The position numbers were made by a program, and so were the translations under genes. Below, one piece after another: positions 1 to 8,910 of a stretch of DNA of 64,000 nucleotides. The stretch covers positions 1,027,075 to 1,091,074 of the forward strand of contig JABAKD010000005.1 of NCBI GenBank assembly GCA_012845835.1. The letters are read 5' to 3'. How positions within the stretch are numbered: the stretch's first letter is position 1; every line of letters starts with the position of its first letter. The DNA is from Undaria pinnatifida (lineage: Eukaryota; Sar; Phaeophyceae; Laminariales; Alariaceae). The notes under the pieces were generated by a model that made no database searches, was not told the origin of the DNA, and saw only the letters and a program-made list of their open reading frames with translations.

Positions 1-412
1 GTGTACTCTTTTACTAACTCCGTGTACACAGCAAGCAGCAGCGCGTAATCGCAATCCTATTCAGCACACGTGTACTCTGTGGTGCATGATATTTAATGAA
101 TAATGTTCGAGGACGTCAGCCGTGAGTTCGACAAATTTCAGGTCAATACTCATCTTTTTTGCAAGCTGCGTTGTTGGTACTCGTAGTATACTACTTCGAA
201 GTATATGGGTGAGTTTTTATTGGGAGGTGTCCTCTTGTCTACGTACAGGTACCTGGTATCCTGGTATTGCTGTTCAACATACGTGCCATATTTCAAATCT
301 CGACCACATCATCGAAATGATCTGACTCGACTACTTGTACAACAGCAGCATTATTCCAGTCAACCGTATAATAGCAACCGTACACTCTGCAGTTGGCATT
401 GGCAGAACTCAC
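1..412 (-). other. Intron and continuation of the minus-strand plastid gene
   Basis: This stretch lies downstream of the splice donor of the minus-strand exon at 413-708, so it is read as intron, possibly with a later exon I cannot identify. I see no convincing open frame, RNA gene or repeat array in it. The gene would continue beyond the left edge. Confidence 0.35.
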
Positions 413-708
413 ACAGCCTTGTCTTCTTCCACGAGCCCCGCCTCGATCTCGTACGGGTCCACCCTAGCCTCCTCAGCCAATACACCCGACTTTGAAACCA
501 TCATCAGAGGAGCTCGGCACCTTCCCTGCTCCTTCGGACAGCGCGGCCTCCCAGCTCTGAGACGCGTTGCAGCAGCATTGCCATTGCTGTTTTTGCTGCC
601 GACGGGAACGCCTGCTCGTTGCACGGCCGCTGGTGCGAGCCCTGTGAAGCCCTGGGTGGTCGGCAGGCACAAGCCAGCCACCAGGAGCGGCACGAGAACT
701 CTACGCAT
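413..708 (-). CDS. First exon of a plastid-targeted protein gene (partial)
   Basis: The minus-strand ATG at 708 opens a frame whose first 20 residues form a classic signal peptide: MRR, a hydrophobic core (VLVPLLVAGLCLP), then TTQG. The predicted cleavage is followed by FTGLAP, then a basic, Ser/Ala-rich stretch. Signal peptide plus Phe at +1 is the bipartite presequence (ASAFAP-type) that sends nuclear-encoded proteins into the four-membrane plastid of heterokont algae. The predicted mature part begins after LMM near residue 70, is acidic (VDPYEIEAGLVEEDK), and is not recognised. The frame meets a stop just after a perfect GTGAGT donor at 412-407, so I end the exon at 413 in phase 2. The targeting is strong inference from family knowledge; the function of the mature protein is unknown. 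Confidence 0.6.
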
Positions 709-885
709 GTCTTTTGTGAGTCCTGTGAGCAACAAACCCGGTCCCTCGTAGTCATGCCATCATAAACATGTCAGGGAGTTATAGAGATAAAGTGCTGGTT
801 TTCGACCAAGGGGCCATGTCGACCCAGCCTGATCATGAACCCAGCCTCTGGGTGGGCCACCTTGCAACACACATAGACGGTAATC
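709..885. promoter_or_regulatory. Divergent promoter region between two plastid-protein genes
   Basis: Only 177 bp separate the start codons of the minus-strand gene (ATG at 708) and the plus-strand gene (ATG at 886). Both 5' UTRs and core promoters must fit here if both starts are right, which suggests a shared bidirectional promoter. No TATA box is obvious. Co-regulation of the two genes, for example by light, is inference. Confidence 0.4.
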
Positions 886-1118
886 ATGAGGCTGTTGGTA
901 TGCGTACTGGGCGTTTTCGCGGGTGGCCTTGCAAAATTCTCGACAGCCTTCCTCGTACCGACGTGCTCGCCTAGTGCATTGCGGCCCGGCACGGGCAGAG
1001 CTTCGCTGCGAGCGGAGGCGACAGGGTCAGCCTCGCCAGGGTCAAGCGATGACCAATGTCCGGGCTACCCTCGGTGCAGTGGGGAGTACCGCGAGAAGGG
1101 GTGCGATGGTACAGGGAG
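886..1118 (+). CDS. First exon of a second plastid-targeted protein gene (Cys-rich mature part)
   Basis: The ATG at 886 starts a signal peptide (MRLLVCVLGVFAGGLAKFSTA) with predicted cleavage before FLVP, again a Phe-led transit-peptide motif, followed by a Ser/Arg/Ala-rich transit region up to about residue 45. The predicted mature part carries Cys58, Cys64 and Cys73 in CPGYPRC followed by GEYREKGCDGTGR. The spacing and the GCDGTGR end are reminiscent of a DnaJ-type CxxCxGxG zinc-binding repeat, but that is only a resemblance. The exon ends in phase 2 at a GTAAGG donor (1119-1124). I could not place the second exon with confidence. It is divergent from the gene at 413-708. Confidence 0.6.
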
Positions 1119-2559
1119 GTAAGGTGTATTCTGCCTGAAAATGAACCAGTCTCTATCCCCCCTCGGCTTTTCAAGCAATGAGGAGCATGCTCTCGGTGTT
1201 CATTCATGATTGAACTTGCACCCACATCTATATTTAGTGGATAAACTACTTGAAATTTGACTGGGATAACTAACTGCTCGCATCGCTGTGATTGTAGGAA
1301 AAGAGAGTGCAGCGTTGGGCAGCGTTGTGCCAATACAGCAGTACACGAGTACGGTCGTACCGGTTCTACTCTAATAATACATCGTCATGGTGCGGGGGAG
1401 TCGCACGCCGTACAAATGGTATATTGCGAGTACCAACAACGCAGCTTGCAAAGATGAGTATTGACCTGAAATTCGTCAAACTCACGGCTGACGTCCTTGA
1501 AAATTAGTTATAAAATGGTATGCTATCATGATCATACTTTGCCCCGACAACCCTGGCTGCTATCCTGTATCTACTTGTAGCCGATGCAGGAGTGGGCATT
1601 GAGGTTTCGACGGGCTTTCCCTCCGAAGTCCCGACTTGGGGTCAAACACAAGCGCAACACGCGCCCCAGGTTCAATTATCCAACCAATTGGACGACGTGA
1701 CGTACAGTATTTTTTATAGTCAAATTCACAATGGAGCAGTGCGGCAGCAGTAAAGTACACATAAAGCGGTGCAGCAGCGGTGTTCGGTTACGATCGTGTT
1801 TTGGTACACCCTTGGCAGGCGGTAGCGCTGGGTTGCACAGGTGCTGCGTGCCTGTAATGACTGCGTAGTGCGCCTATCCACTATAAGCCGGCATTGTCGT
1901 AACAGACTAAACTATCAACTCGCTTGGGCTATGAATAGTTACTTGCCCCGTTGCTTGCGCGGAGGCTGGATGCTGGGGGCTATACTGGTAGTTAGCTTCC
2001 AAGAGTGTTTCCCCCTTTCAACTGGCGACGCCTCCGAGATTTGAAGCCAACCATATCGCGAAGGGGGCGCTTGGGCTTGGACTGAATAGGGACTCTGTAG
2101 CGCTTGTGTGCGGTTGCCACTGAACGTTGATCACGACAATAGGCTTACGTTGCCTGCCGGTATACCTTAACAACAAGCGGTATCGTACCGCCGTGTCTGT
2201 ACCGGAAACCCAGAGGGAATGTACCAGGTTACCAGGTGTACGCAGTCCGTACGGGCGTACAGCAGTAGTGTACCGGTAGTGCTGGCCTGTCATCAAAGGT
2301 CTCTTCATCAGTCTGATATCAAGTAGTGACAAATGTGTCGCCTCCTAAAATATTACCAGGTGCACAGCAGTAGCATTCTTGTAAGGTATGGAGCGGTAAC
2401 GGCGTGGCCCGATTTTGTTTTTTCTCTGGCGGTGCAGGATTTCGGGGGGCGTCGGCGCGTTGCTACCGTGGTTACCGGTCAAGGCTTACCGGCCTTGTCC
2501 GTCGTTCGTCGAGGCAAAGTATAAGTACACCCGCCAAGGACAGAGCTTAAACGAGGTGA

Positions 2560-2775
2560 GCATTGATCCTTTTTTGTTGTTTTGCTCATCCCGTATATTA
2601 CCTGCGCGCATTTTTTCATTATATTGCTCCCTCCCTAGACGTAACTCAGGCCCGCAGTCACTTAGCAGGCTCTTCTCCTTCCTCCCCACTACGGTACGCG
2701 CCTTCTTGTTGTATCACGAGAATAATGTAGCGCTTTCTTCCCTCGTCGACTCGCGTCGACTTGTCCCTCACACAT
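2560..2775. repeat. Dispersed repeat, paired with 59262-59425 and part of 43385-43460
   Basis: This segment and 59262-59425 share an ordered series of matches: gctccctccc, taactcag, tccctccccact and, most clearly, tttcttccctcgtcgactcg. A shorter related piece is found near 43395-43455 (ctatcccatctattatcg, gctccctccc). The family is not recognised. The reverse complement of the 59.4 kb copy carries B-box-like sequence (GTTCGACGC), so a tRNA-derived origin is possible but unproven. Confidence 0.5.
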
Positions 2776-2825
2776 GCCTAATTTTTGGTGCTGCTGTTCT
2801 CACGTGAACCCATGGCCATAGTCTA

Positions 2826-2845
2826 GTCCGTGGTCACAGGACAGA
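2826..2845 (+). repeat. Conserved motif agtccgtggtcacaggacag, copy 1 of 3
   Basis: The same motif occurs at about 49624-49643 and 60212-60231. The two distal copies also share a weaker tail (ctccgg or ctggag, then gaatacc and a purine-rich stretch). Its core CCGTGGTCACAGG also matches the reverse complement of the 3' region of the SINE in this window, so it may derive from that element. Confidence 0.5.
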
Positions 2846-3086
2846 AGCTCCAATATGTCTGGGGCTATACGTGGAAGTGTGGTGAGCTAAAGCTTTATTT
2901 TTCCCCATCCGCCGGAGGATGAAAAAAAACAAAAAAAAAAACAAACGGAAGTTCCTTGCAAGGATCGGCTTTTTTCAGCTTGTTTTGTTTATTCGTCGTT
3001 TTACTTTCCAGCTCAACTCACGAGAGATTTGTCGTTTTGTAACCAGTACGACTTCCAATACTAATTTTCAATGCTCAAATGATCTT

Positions 3087-3246
3087 CTGGACAAACCGTG
3101 ATCACAGGTGTCAACTCTTCTCCCCGCTGATGGTTGTCTTCAGTTTTGAAACGCATAGGGTTCAGCAGTCCTATTGCCCGTCGATTTTCACTGGCCTTTG
3201 CCACAAACTCGCGCTCTCGCGCTTTCGGCGAATGAAGAACACTCAT
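3087..3246 (-). repeat. SINE fragment (minus orientation, tRNA-like head missing)
   Basis: It matches the 3' two-thirds of the SINE copies at 43941 and 55012 in reverse complement: ggacaaaccgtgatcacagg, cgcatagggttcagcag, and cgctctcgcgctttc in the same order. It is diverged and lacks the A and B boxes. Confidence 0.65.
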
Positions 3247-3616
3247 ACATAAATGTTATGCGCAGTAAATACACCAGCCAAGAGTCGATCCTCGGCGCTA
3301 TCACCAGCAGGTGGCCGTGTACCGCCCGACCAAATATGCTTGCTGCTCCCTACATACAGCCCACTGCCTGTAACCACGAGTGAGTACCGCTTTAGATTAA
3401 CACAGGTACGGTTCGTGTGCAAGCTCCTTTCAGTGCGTTGGCAATAGGAACAGATCAATACGATATCGCATGATATGCCCAGGCGGTCCTTTCAGGGAGG
3501 TGCTGCGAGCAAGACACAAGTAGCGCACCCTTACACGTACAGCGGCAGGTAGAGATCAAGTTTATATCGAACACAGAAAGACATTGTCATGCATTATCAT
3601 GAGGCACAGATCTCGG

Positions 3617-3672
3617 ACAGGCCATGATCTACTACACTGTAGATTTTCTACAGCAGTAGTAGATGGTCCTGT
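3617..3672. other. Imperfect stem-loop, small-RNA-precursor-like
   Basis: ACAGGCCATGATCTACTAC followed by ACTGTAGA pairs with TCTACAGCAGTAGTAGAT followed by GGTCCTGT across a very short T-rich loop, giving roughly 22-24 paired bases with two small bulges. The size and bulge pattern suit a miRNA-like precursor, but chance palindromes are possible and there is no expression evidence. Confidence 0.3.
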
Positions 3673-4227
3673 ATCTTCCGAAATGATATGCTGTGCAGGA
3701 TCTGTATACGATGGAGTACGGTGATTCCTGCCATCTTTTGTGTTCGTTAGGGATGATCGTCGGAAGGTTGCCCCGCAGCGTCCCTTAAGGATCTGACGGT
3801 CGGCACTATTCCTTACTGGAAGCTTAGGACTTTCTGTTGGACGTAGGCTCGTACTGGTATCAATTGCTTTCTCTATGCTAGGTGTGCTTCTTTTGCTAGA
3901 TAAATCGCATTAAATGGATGTGCTACGTACGTACCATGTTTCCCACCGGGTTTGCTCGTTGTTCTTTAAAAAGAAACTTGACGTGTTGTGTGCCGTGGTA
4001 GTTTTGAATGGCGTACTTTATTTTTTCTTGTGGTTATTTTTTTGCCCTCCGATAATATAGCGTAGATGCAGTGCCGATGTGAATTATAATGACACTCAGT
4101 TGTGCCAGATCGTGATCCAATGACCGGCATTGTGTGATACGGTAGACGTGGTTAGGGTGTGTCGGCCTCGTCGCCACAAACTAAGCTGTTCTCGTTCCCC
4201 CCCCCGGAAAAATGTGTTGGTGCACAG

Positions 4228-4407
4228 GTCGTTTTCGCGCGCCGGGAGGGGACGATGGGTGACATCACAATGGAAGACTCGTTCGGTGCAATGAAGCAGG
4301 ACACAGAGGAGGGTGGAGAGGGCGGGGGGGGAAGCGCCTCCGAGCCGGCGGCGGCAGCAAAACAGGAAGCAATGCCGGATGCGGGGCAAGAGGGCGCTAA
4401 GGAGTGA
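4228..4407 (+). CDS. Possible terminal exon of an unidentified gene
   Basis: A pyrimidine-rich tract (ttctcgttccccccccc) leads to a gcacag acceptor, and the frame stays open from 4228 for 59 codons to a TGA at 4405-4407. The product is acidic and low in complexity: VVFARREGTMGDITMEDSFG, then Glu/Gly-rich, then ASEPAAAAKQEAMPDAGQEG. AATAAA lies about 240 bp downstream near 4645. It could end the gene that starts at 886, through unseen middle exons, or be a small gene starting at an internal ATG (4255). An overlapping minus-strand frame of 281 codons has no protein-like composition. Confidence 0.35.
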   Translation, partial: VVFARREGTMGDITMEDSFGAMKQDTEEGGEGGGGSASEPAAAAKQEAMPDAGQEGAKE

Positions 4408-5606
4408 GGGGGGGTTGTAGATGGAGAGCGGAGGGGCGGGGGGGCACTCGTTATTTTTCAAGGTCGTAGTCTTGAGAACATAGACCCTCGCATCTGGGCG
4501 GAAATGGAGGGGGGTAGGGTCACTGGTGACAAGTGCATTGCCGTGCTTGGTTTGGCTATGGAAGGATATCAAAAGATCGAAGATCGCAATCTCGATCTCG
4601 ATCCTCGCTCTTCGATGTCGACTTAAAGTCGAGAGATCGGAGAAAATAAATATTGATGTCGATTCCGGGAAAGTCGACAACGTATACTTTAATAGGTCTA
4701 GACTTATTGCCCTTTTGCACTTTTCATGCGGAGAGCTAATGATTAGTACATGCACGCGTCTTGAAAAATGCATGGACCGAAGAGGGAGAATGCTTGAAAA
4801 ACCTTGCCCAGATAGATCAGTCAGACGTGGCTGCCCCAAAAGTACATGTCTGCGCGCGGCCATAGGAGAACGATTTGCGGGAATGTTGTGGACTGTGTCG
4901 GCGTTGTCGAGAGAGAGGCGTATGACTGCTGTAGTTACCATGGGATTTTTACAGGCGGCTATGTCACGCGTATTTCGGGCAGGGTGCGATGGACAGTTCC
5001 TTGTGGTGTGGTAACACTTTCTGGGGCGCTGTTATGTTAATAGCGCTGCTACTGCTACCCGCGGGGATTCGCGTGCCCCGAATACCGAGGATAAGCGCTC
5101 ACAGAACACAATCAAAACATTTCTTGTTATGGTCTAGTACGTGGGAGAAAGGTTCGCGGCAGTGATGCTTGCTCCAAATTTCTAGACGTATAGAAGCTGG
5201 AAAATGCTTGCCCGTAGAAAGGGAGAAGAAGGGTCCGGGCATCGGTTCCAGCCCGTCTACACACCGCGGGACAACTTTGTGTGCGGTTAATTTTCGTTGC
5301 ATGCATCGTCTTCCTGAATCATGGAATATAGTGAACGTCTTGCATTGGTATGAACTCGTTGACATACACTCCCCCTTATCTAATTTTGGATGGTTTTGTC
5401 GCTTAACAATCTAGCGAAGGGTGGTCTTGACTATTTCTCAACTCCCTTGGAACTCCAGCCACGTTTTGGGGGACAGCACACTTTGAATTTTTGTGTGATC
5501 ATGCTTTGCAGTAGTAGTCGTTGTTACCAGAGGTAACATTTTCCAGCTGCACGCACTTTTGTTGGACAGAACTACGTCAAATTTGTGGGGGTAATCTTAC
5601 GCTTAG
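4408..5606. other. No identified gene
   Basis: Open frames here have random composition. I see no repeat array and no paired splice sites. The part beyond the 4228-4407 exon may hold its 3' UTR. Confidence 0.4.
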
Positions 5607-5765
5607 AAAAAAAAGCGAATTCGGCGTCCGCTTCACGAGAGCTAGACAGACAGCTTCTTCACCTGACGGCCTTCATCCGATCGCGTGTCGCTACGAAAAC
5701 TGAAACGGAAAGAAGAAACGCCTACGCACGTTGGATCGGAGATCAACTCGAAGCGCGACACGGCG
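5607..5765 (+). CDS. Isolated coiled-coil-like exon, gene unknown
   Basis: After an acttacgcttag acceptor the frame is open in phase 1 and reads KKANSASASRELDRQLLHLT, then AFIRSRVATKTETERRNAYA and RWIGDQLEARHG. It is rich in Arg, Glu, Leu and Ala, like the coiled-coil exons of the large gene downstream. A weak GTGGGC donor ends it in phase 1 at 5765. If that donor is not used, the frame continues to a TGA at 5885-5887. The neighbouring exons are not identified, and it lies upstream of the start of the large gene model. Confidence 0.4.
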
Positions 5766-6623
5766 GTGGGCCCGATCCGCATCCCCTCGAAAACGGCGGT
5801 ATTTTTCGGGAATCCCTACATCGTAACGGTTTTCCTTTTAGTTGCGAGGGTATAAAATGCGCACATACATTCAATGGTCCCTTTTGAGACTTGAGGGGAG
5901 GACTTGAAAAAAAAAAAATTAACATTTCCGTATCGGCCCCGCGAAGCAGCCCGAGCTGATGGCTTGGATAGGGTGTGTGTCCGAAGGGCGTGTTATCAAA
6001 AATTGAAAAATGGCAGCTGTGAGGACGACCGATAGAATGGTTGAAACTCAACTTTTCAAGCTGCGTGGTACATCTAGTCTATATGTTTTCGTTTATGATT
6101 AGTCTATGGTGTTCGTGACTTAAACCTACGATATTGTAGGTAGATGCACAACCTGCACCCATTAAGCATGTACATTAAATGTTAATTTAGAACTGTTTTT
6201 AGACCCCATTCGATTGTGGCGCTTTAGGTTGCCATAACATCAAAGTATCTGGGCCCCTATTAATAGTCTGCTAATAACGACCGCGGGCTGTCTCTCAAGA
6301 GCTAGCTGCTGATTTTTTTCTATATGACATGATATAAAGCTCGCACCGATATCCCCGAGTGGGACTAGACGATACGGCGAGGGTCTATGGCCGTCATGGC
6401 CGCGGGTACGGCACGAGCGAAGGCTGTTGTTATTTGGGCACCAAAAAGGTTCATAAGTAGGCTCATACTATGCACTATATATATCACCCGCTGACGTCAA
6501 AAGCCTGTGAAAAAATAATAACGTTTGCCGCCGCTCGTCCATCCTGTGTCCTAAAAGCCCCACCCACGAAGCAAAAACGAGTTACTGCATGCAACTCTCC
6601 GGGGCATCAAAATCCAGGGCCAG

Positions 6624-6754
<131 letters not shown>

Positions 6755-7498
6755 TTAACAGGAGACTACGCACGGTAGTGGAAGGTCAACACGACATTAT
6801 ACTGAAATGGGGCGAGATTCAGCTAAAATCATCGTAGTCGGGACATGGTTATCAAGAACCCTCGATGCCCTCGGAAGAAGGATTCCGTGACGCCTCTGTT
6901 ATCTATGTGACGGCTGGGACAAGATTTTCGAAAAACATAGACTAGAAGCCCAACCCTGGTCCTAACCCTGCCTGACCCTAACCTCGACCGACCTGGAAAC
7001 ATGTCGGCATTAAGCGGTATTGGGATGTGACAGTGCGGATTGTTAGTCGACCACTGTGTAGACGCTGTGGACCCACAGTCCTCAACACTAGACTATACTT
7101 ACTTCGACTAACGCATGCGGTGCTACTGTTTTTTTTTTGTCGTCACCAGGACGGTTTCGTTGTGAGATCCGGTCTCGTCCTCGATTGCAGCATGCAAAGT
7201 TGCTGAAGCGACGTCTCCTGGTCACCGCGGACACCACGTGGCGTCGGTTACGTCGTCGCTGTCTTTTGCCGTCAAATGACCGCACGCCCCTCTCCCTCTC
7301 TCCGTGAAAGGCTTTTCGCGCGAATGAGCTTCGAATCCCGTAGGGTTTCAACTGCACCTGGTGGGTCCTACCTAACGTTTTAGGAGAGAAACTGCTTCGA
7401 ATTTGAGTGAACTGGATGTTATGCACCACATCGCAGACCTCGAAACATGGCAAAAACAACAGATGCAACGATTTTATTGCAAGCGATCTGAAAACAAT

Positions 7499-7549
7499 TA
7501 GTCTAGTCTAGACCCTCAGTTACTTATTACTATAGACTAGACTAGACTA
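7499..7549. repeat. Inverted repeat of TAGTC units
   Basis: TAGTCTAGTCTA at 7499-7510 is matched by TAGACTAGACTA at 7533-7544, with the second arm running on in the same pattern. Similar tagtctag clusters recur near 6080, 8260 and 25320. Confidence 0.6.
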
Positions 7550-8690
7550 TGCATCGACGACTGACTGATGCTATTATATCGTTTTTAAAATAAACAAGCA
7601 ACAAAAAAATACCAGGTATATTATTAATAGGCCATTTTTCGGCTATGTTTTGGTAAATCAGGGACAACTCGTTCGTGTCCCCGGATTCATTTAGTTGTCG
7701 CTCGTGTCACTTGCCGTCACGTCCCGCAATGAATCGTCCCATATTTAATTGCGGTCACGTCACGCGCTAAACTCTGCGGGCACCCACTTACTTACCGTAT
7801 TTGATAGCAGGCGTGGTCTACGGGCTACGAGCCCGAGCCACGACTACGAGCTACGAGTACACCGCATGAATGTATCCCTATAGATCTATCCACAACGTCG
7901 CAACAGGCTGTACAGCTTACAGCCGCAACGCCACACAGGCGGTACGCCATTCGCTAGCGATTCGCTATAGACTATATTACGTGTTCGCAGGATTTATGCG
8001 GATGAAAAGCGAAAGGCAACGAACTTCCCAAACGGCACGGAAACCACCGCGTCCGAGTTGTTACGAGTACGCCTCCCGCTACGACAACGTGCACGACTTC
8101 GAGTGCACACGAATACACGAGTACGATTAGGAGCGCTATACATTGTGCAGCATGCAGTTGCTACAAGAGGCTAGCTTATCTATTCGCAGAATTATTGTGG
8201 GCGAAAAGCAACACAACACCCAAACGGCACTGAAACCGTTATTTTCCATTAGACTAGTCTAGACTACCGCATGCACCCAGTTGCGCCGCTTTTGGCCGCT
8301 ATCGTACTGGCGTACTGCTGTCGTAATTAGCGGGCAAGAAGCAGACAAGCACCACCATCCGTAGTCCGTGCACGAGCATGCTGTTGCTGTGCTCCTACTG
8401 CATGGGACACGAAGCGTGAGATCAAGCACATGCGGTGCGCCGTGTGATACGGAATACCCCTCGGGTACAATTTTTTATTGGTTCAGGGGAACATCAGCAG
8501 CCGACGCCAAGTCAACTTACTACATGTAGTACTTTGCCCAGGCTTCGTCATCGAGCTGATACAAGCAGCAGTCGTTCTAGTTCTGGAAGGCCTGCCGACA
8601 ACTACGTAACAGGCTACGAACGTCGCGAGTAAAGCTTCAAGTGTCCTCAATCAGTGATCGAATTGACAAGTTTATCTCGTTAACATATAA

Positions 8691-8780
8691 ATGTCTTCGA
8701 CCTCGTGTCGGTGCTATGAGGGTGCGGCATGCCCGGCGTCGGCGTCGGGGGCTGAAGACTTCTTCCGAAGCATTCACCCG
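8691..8780 (+). CDS. Large gene, exon 1 (start codon)
   Basis: The ATG at 8691 directly follows an in-frame TAA (8688-8690), so it is the first possible Met of this frame. The exon encodes 30 residues (MSSTSCRCYEGAACPASASG, then AEDFFRSIHP) and ends in phase 0 at a strong GTGAGC donor (8781). The following intron contains the TGTATG microsatellite. The A-rich context (catataaATG) is suitable for initiation. Confidence 0.55.
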
Positions 8781-8849
8781 GTGAGCTTCGTTCGTTTTCA
8801 TGGTGTTATTGTATGCGCATGTGCATGTGTATGTGTATGTGTATGCGTA

Positions 8850-8910
<61 letters not shown>

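Larger units (their letters stand above)
1119..4227. other. Intron or intergenic DNA, no secure gene
   Basis: About 3.1 kb without a secure exon. It holds short direct repeats built on taccggt and gtaccag (2150-2290), a repeat shared with 59.3 kb (2560-2775), a short conserved motif (2826-2845), a SINE fragment (3087-3246) and an imperfect hairpin (3617-3672). A short open segment ending in KFVKLTADVLEN before a TAG at 1505-1507 could be a terminal exon, but its phase does not match the exon at 886-1118, so it is not called. Confidence 0.4.

Noticed and set aside
1445-1507. Terminal exon of the plastid gene (LAKMSIDLKFVKLTADVLEN)
   Set aside because: Its phase (0) does not match the phase 2 end at 1118, and part of it resembles the dispersed aactacttgaaatt repeat.
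4096-4941. Long minus-strand open frame (281 codons)
   Set aside because: Its composition is random-like, it has no domain or signal, and it overlaps an acidic plus-strand exon whose reverse complement explains the lack of stops.
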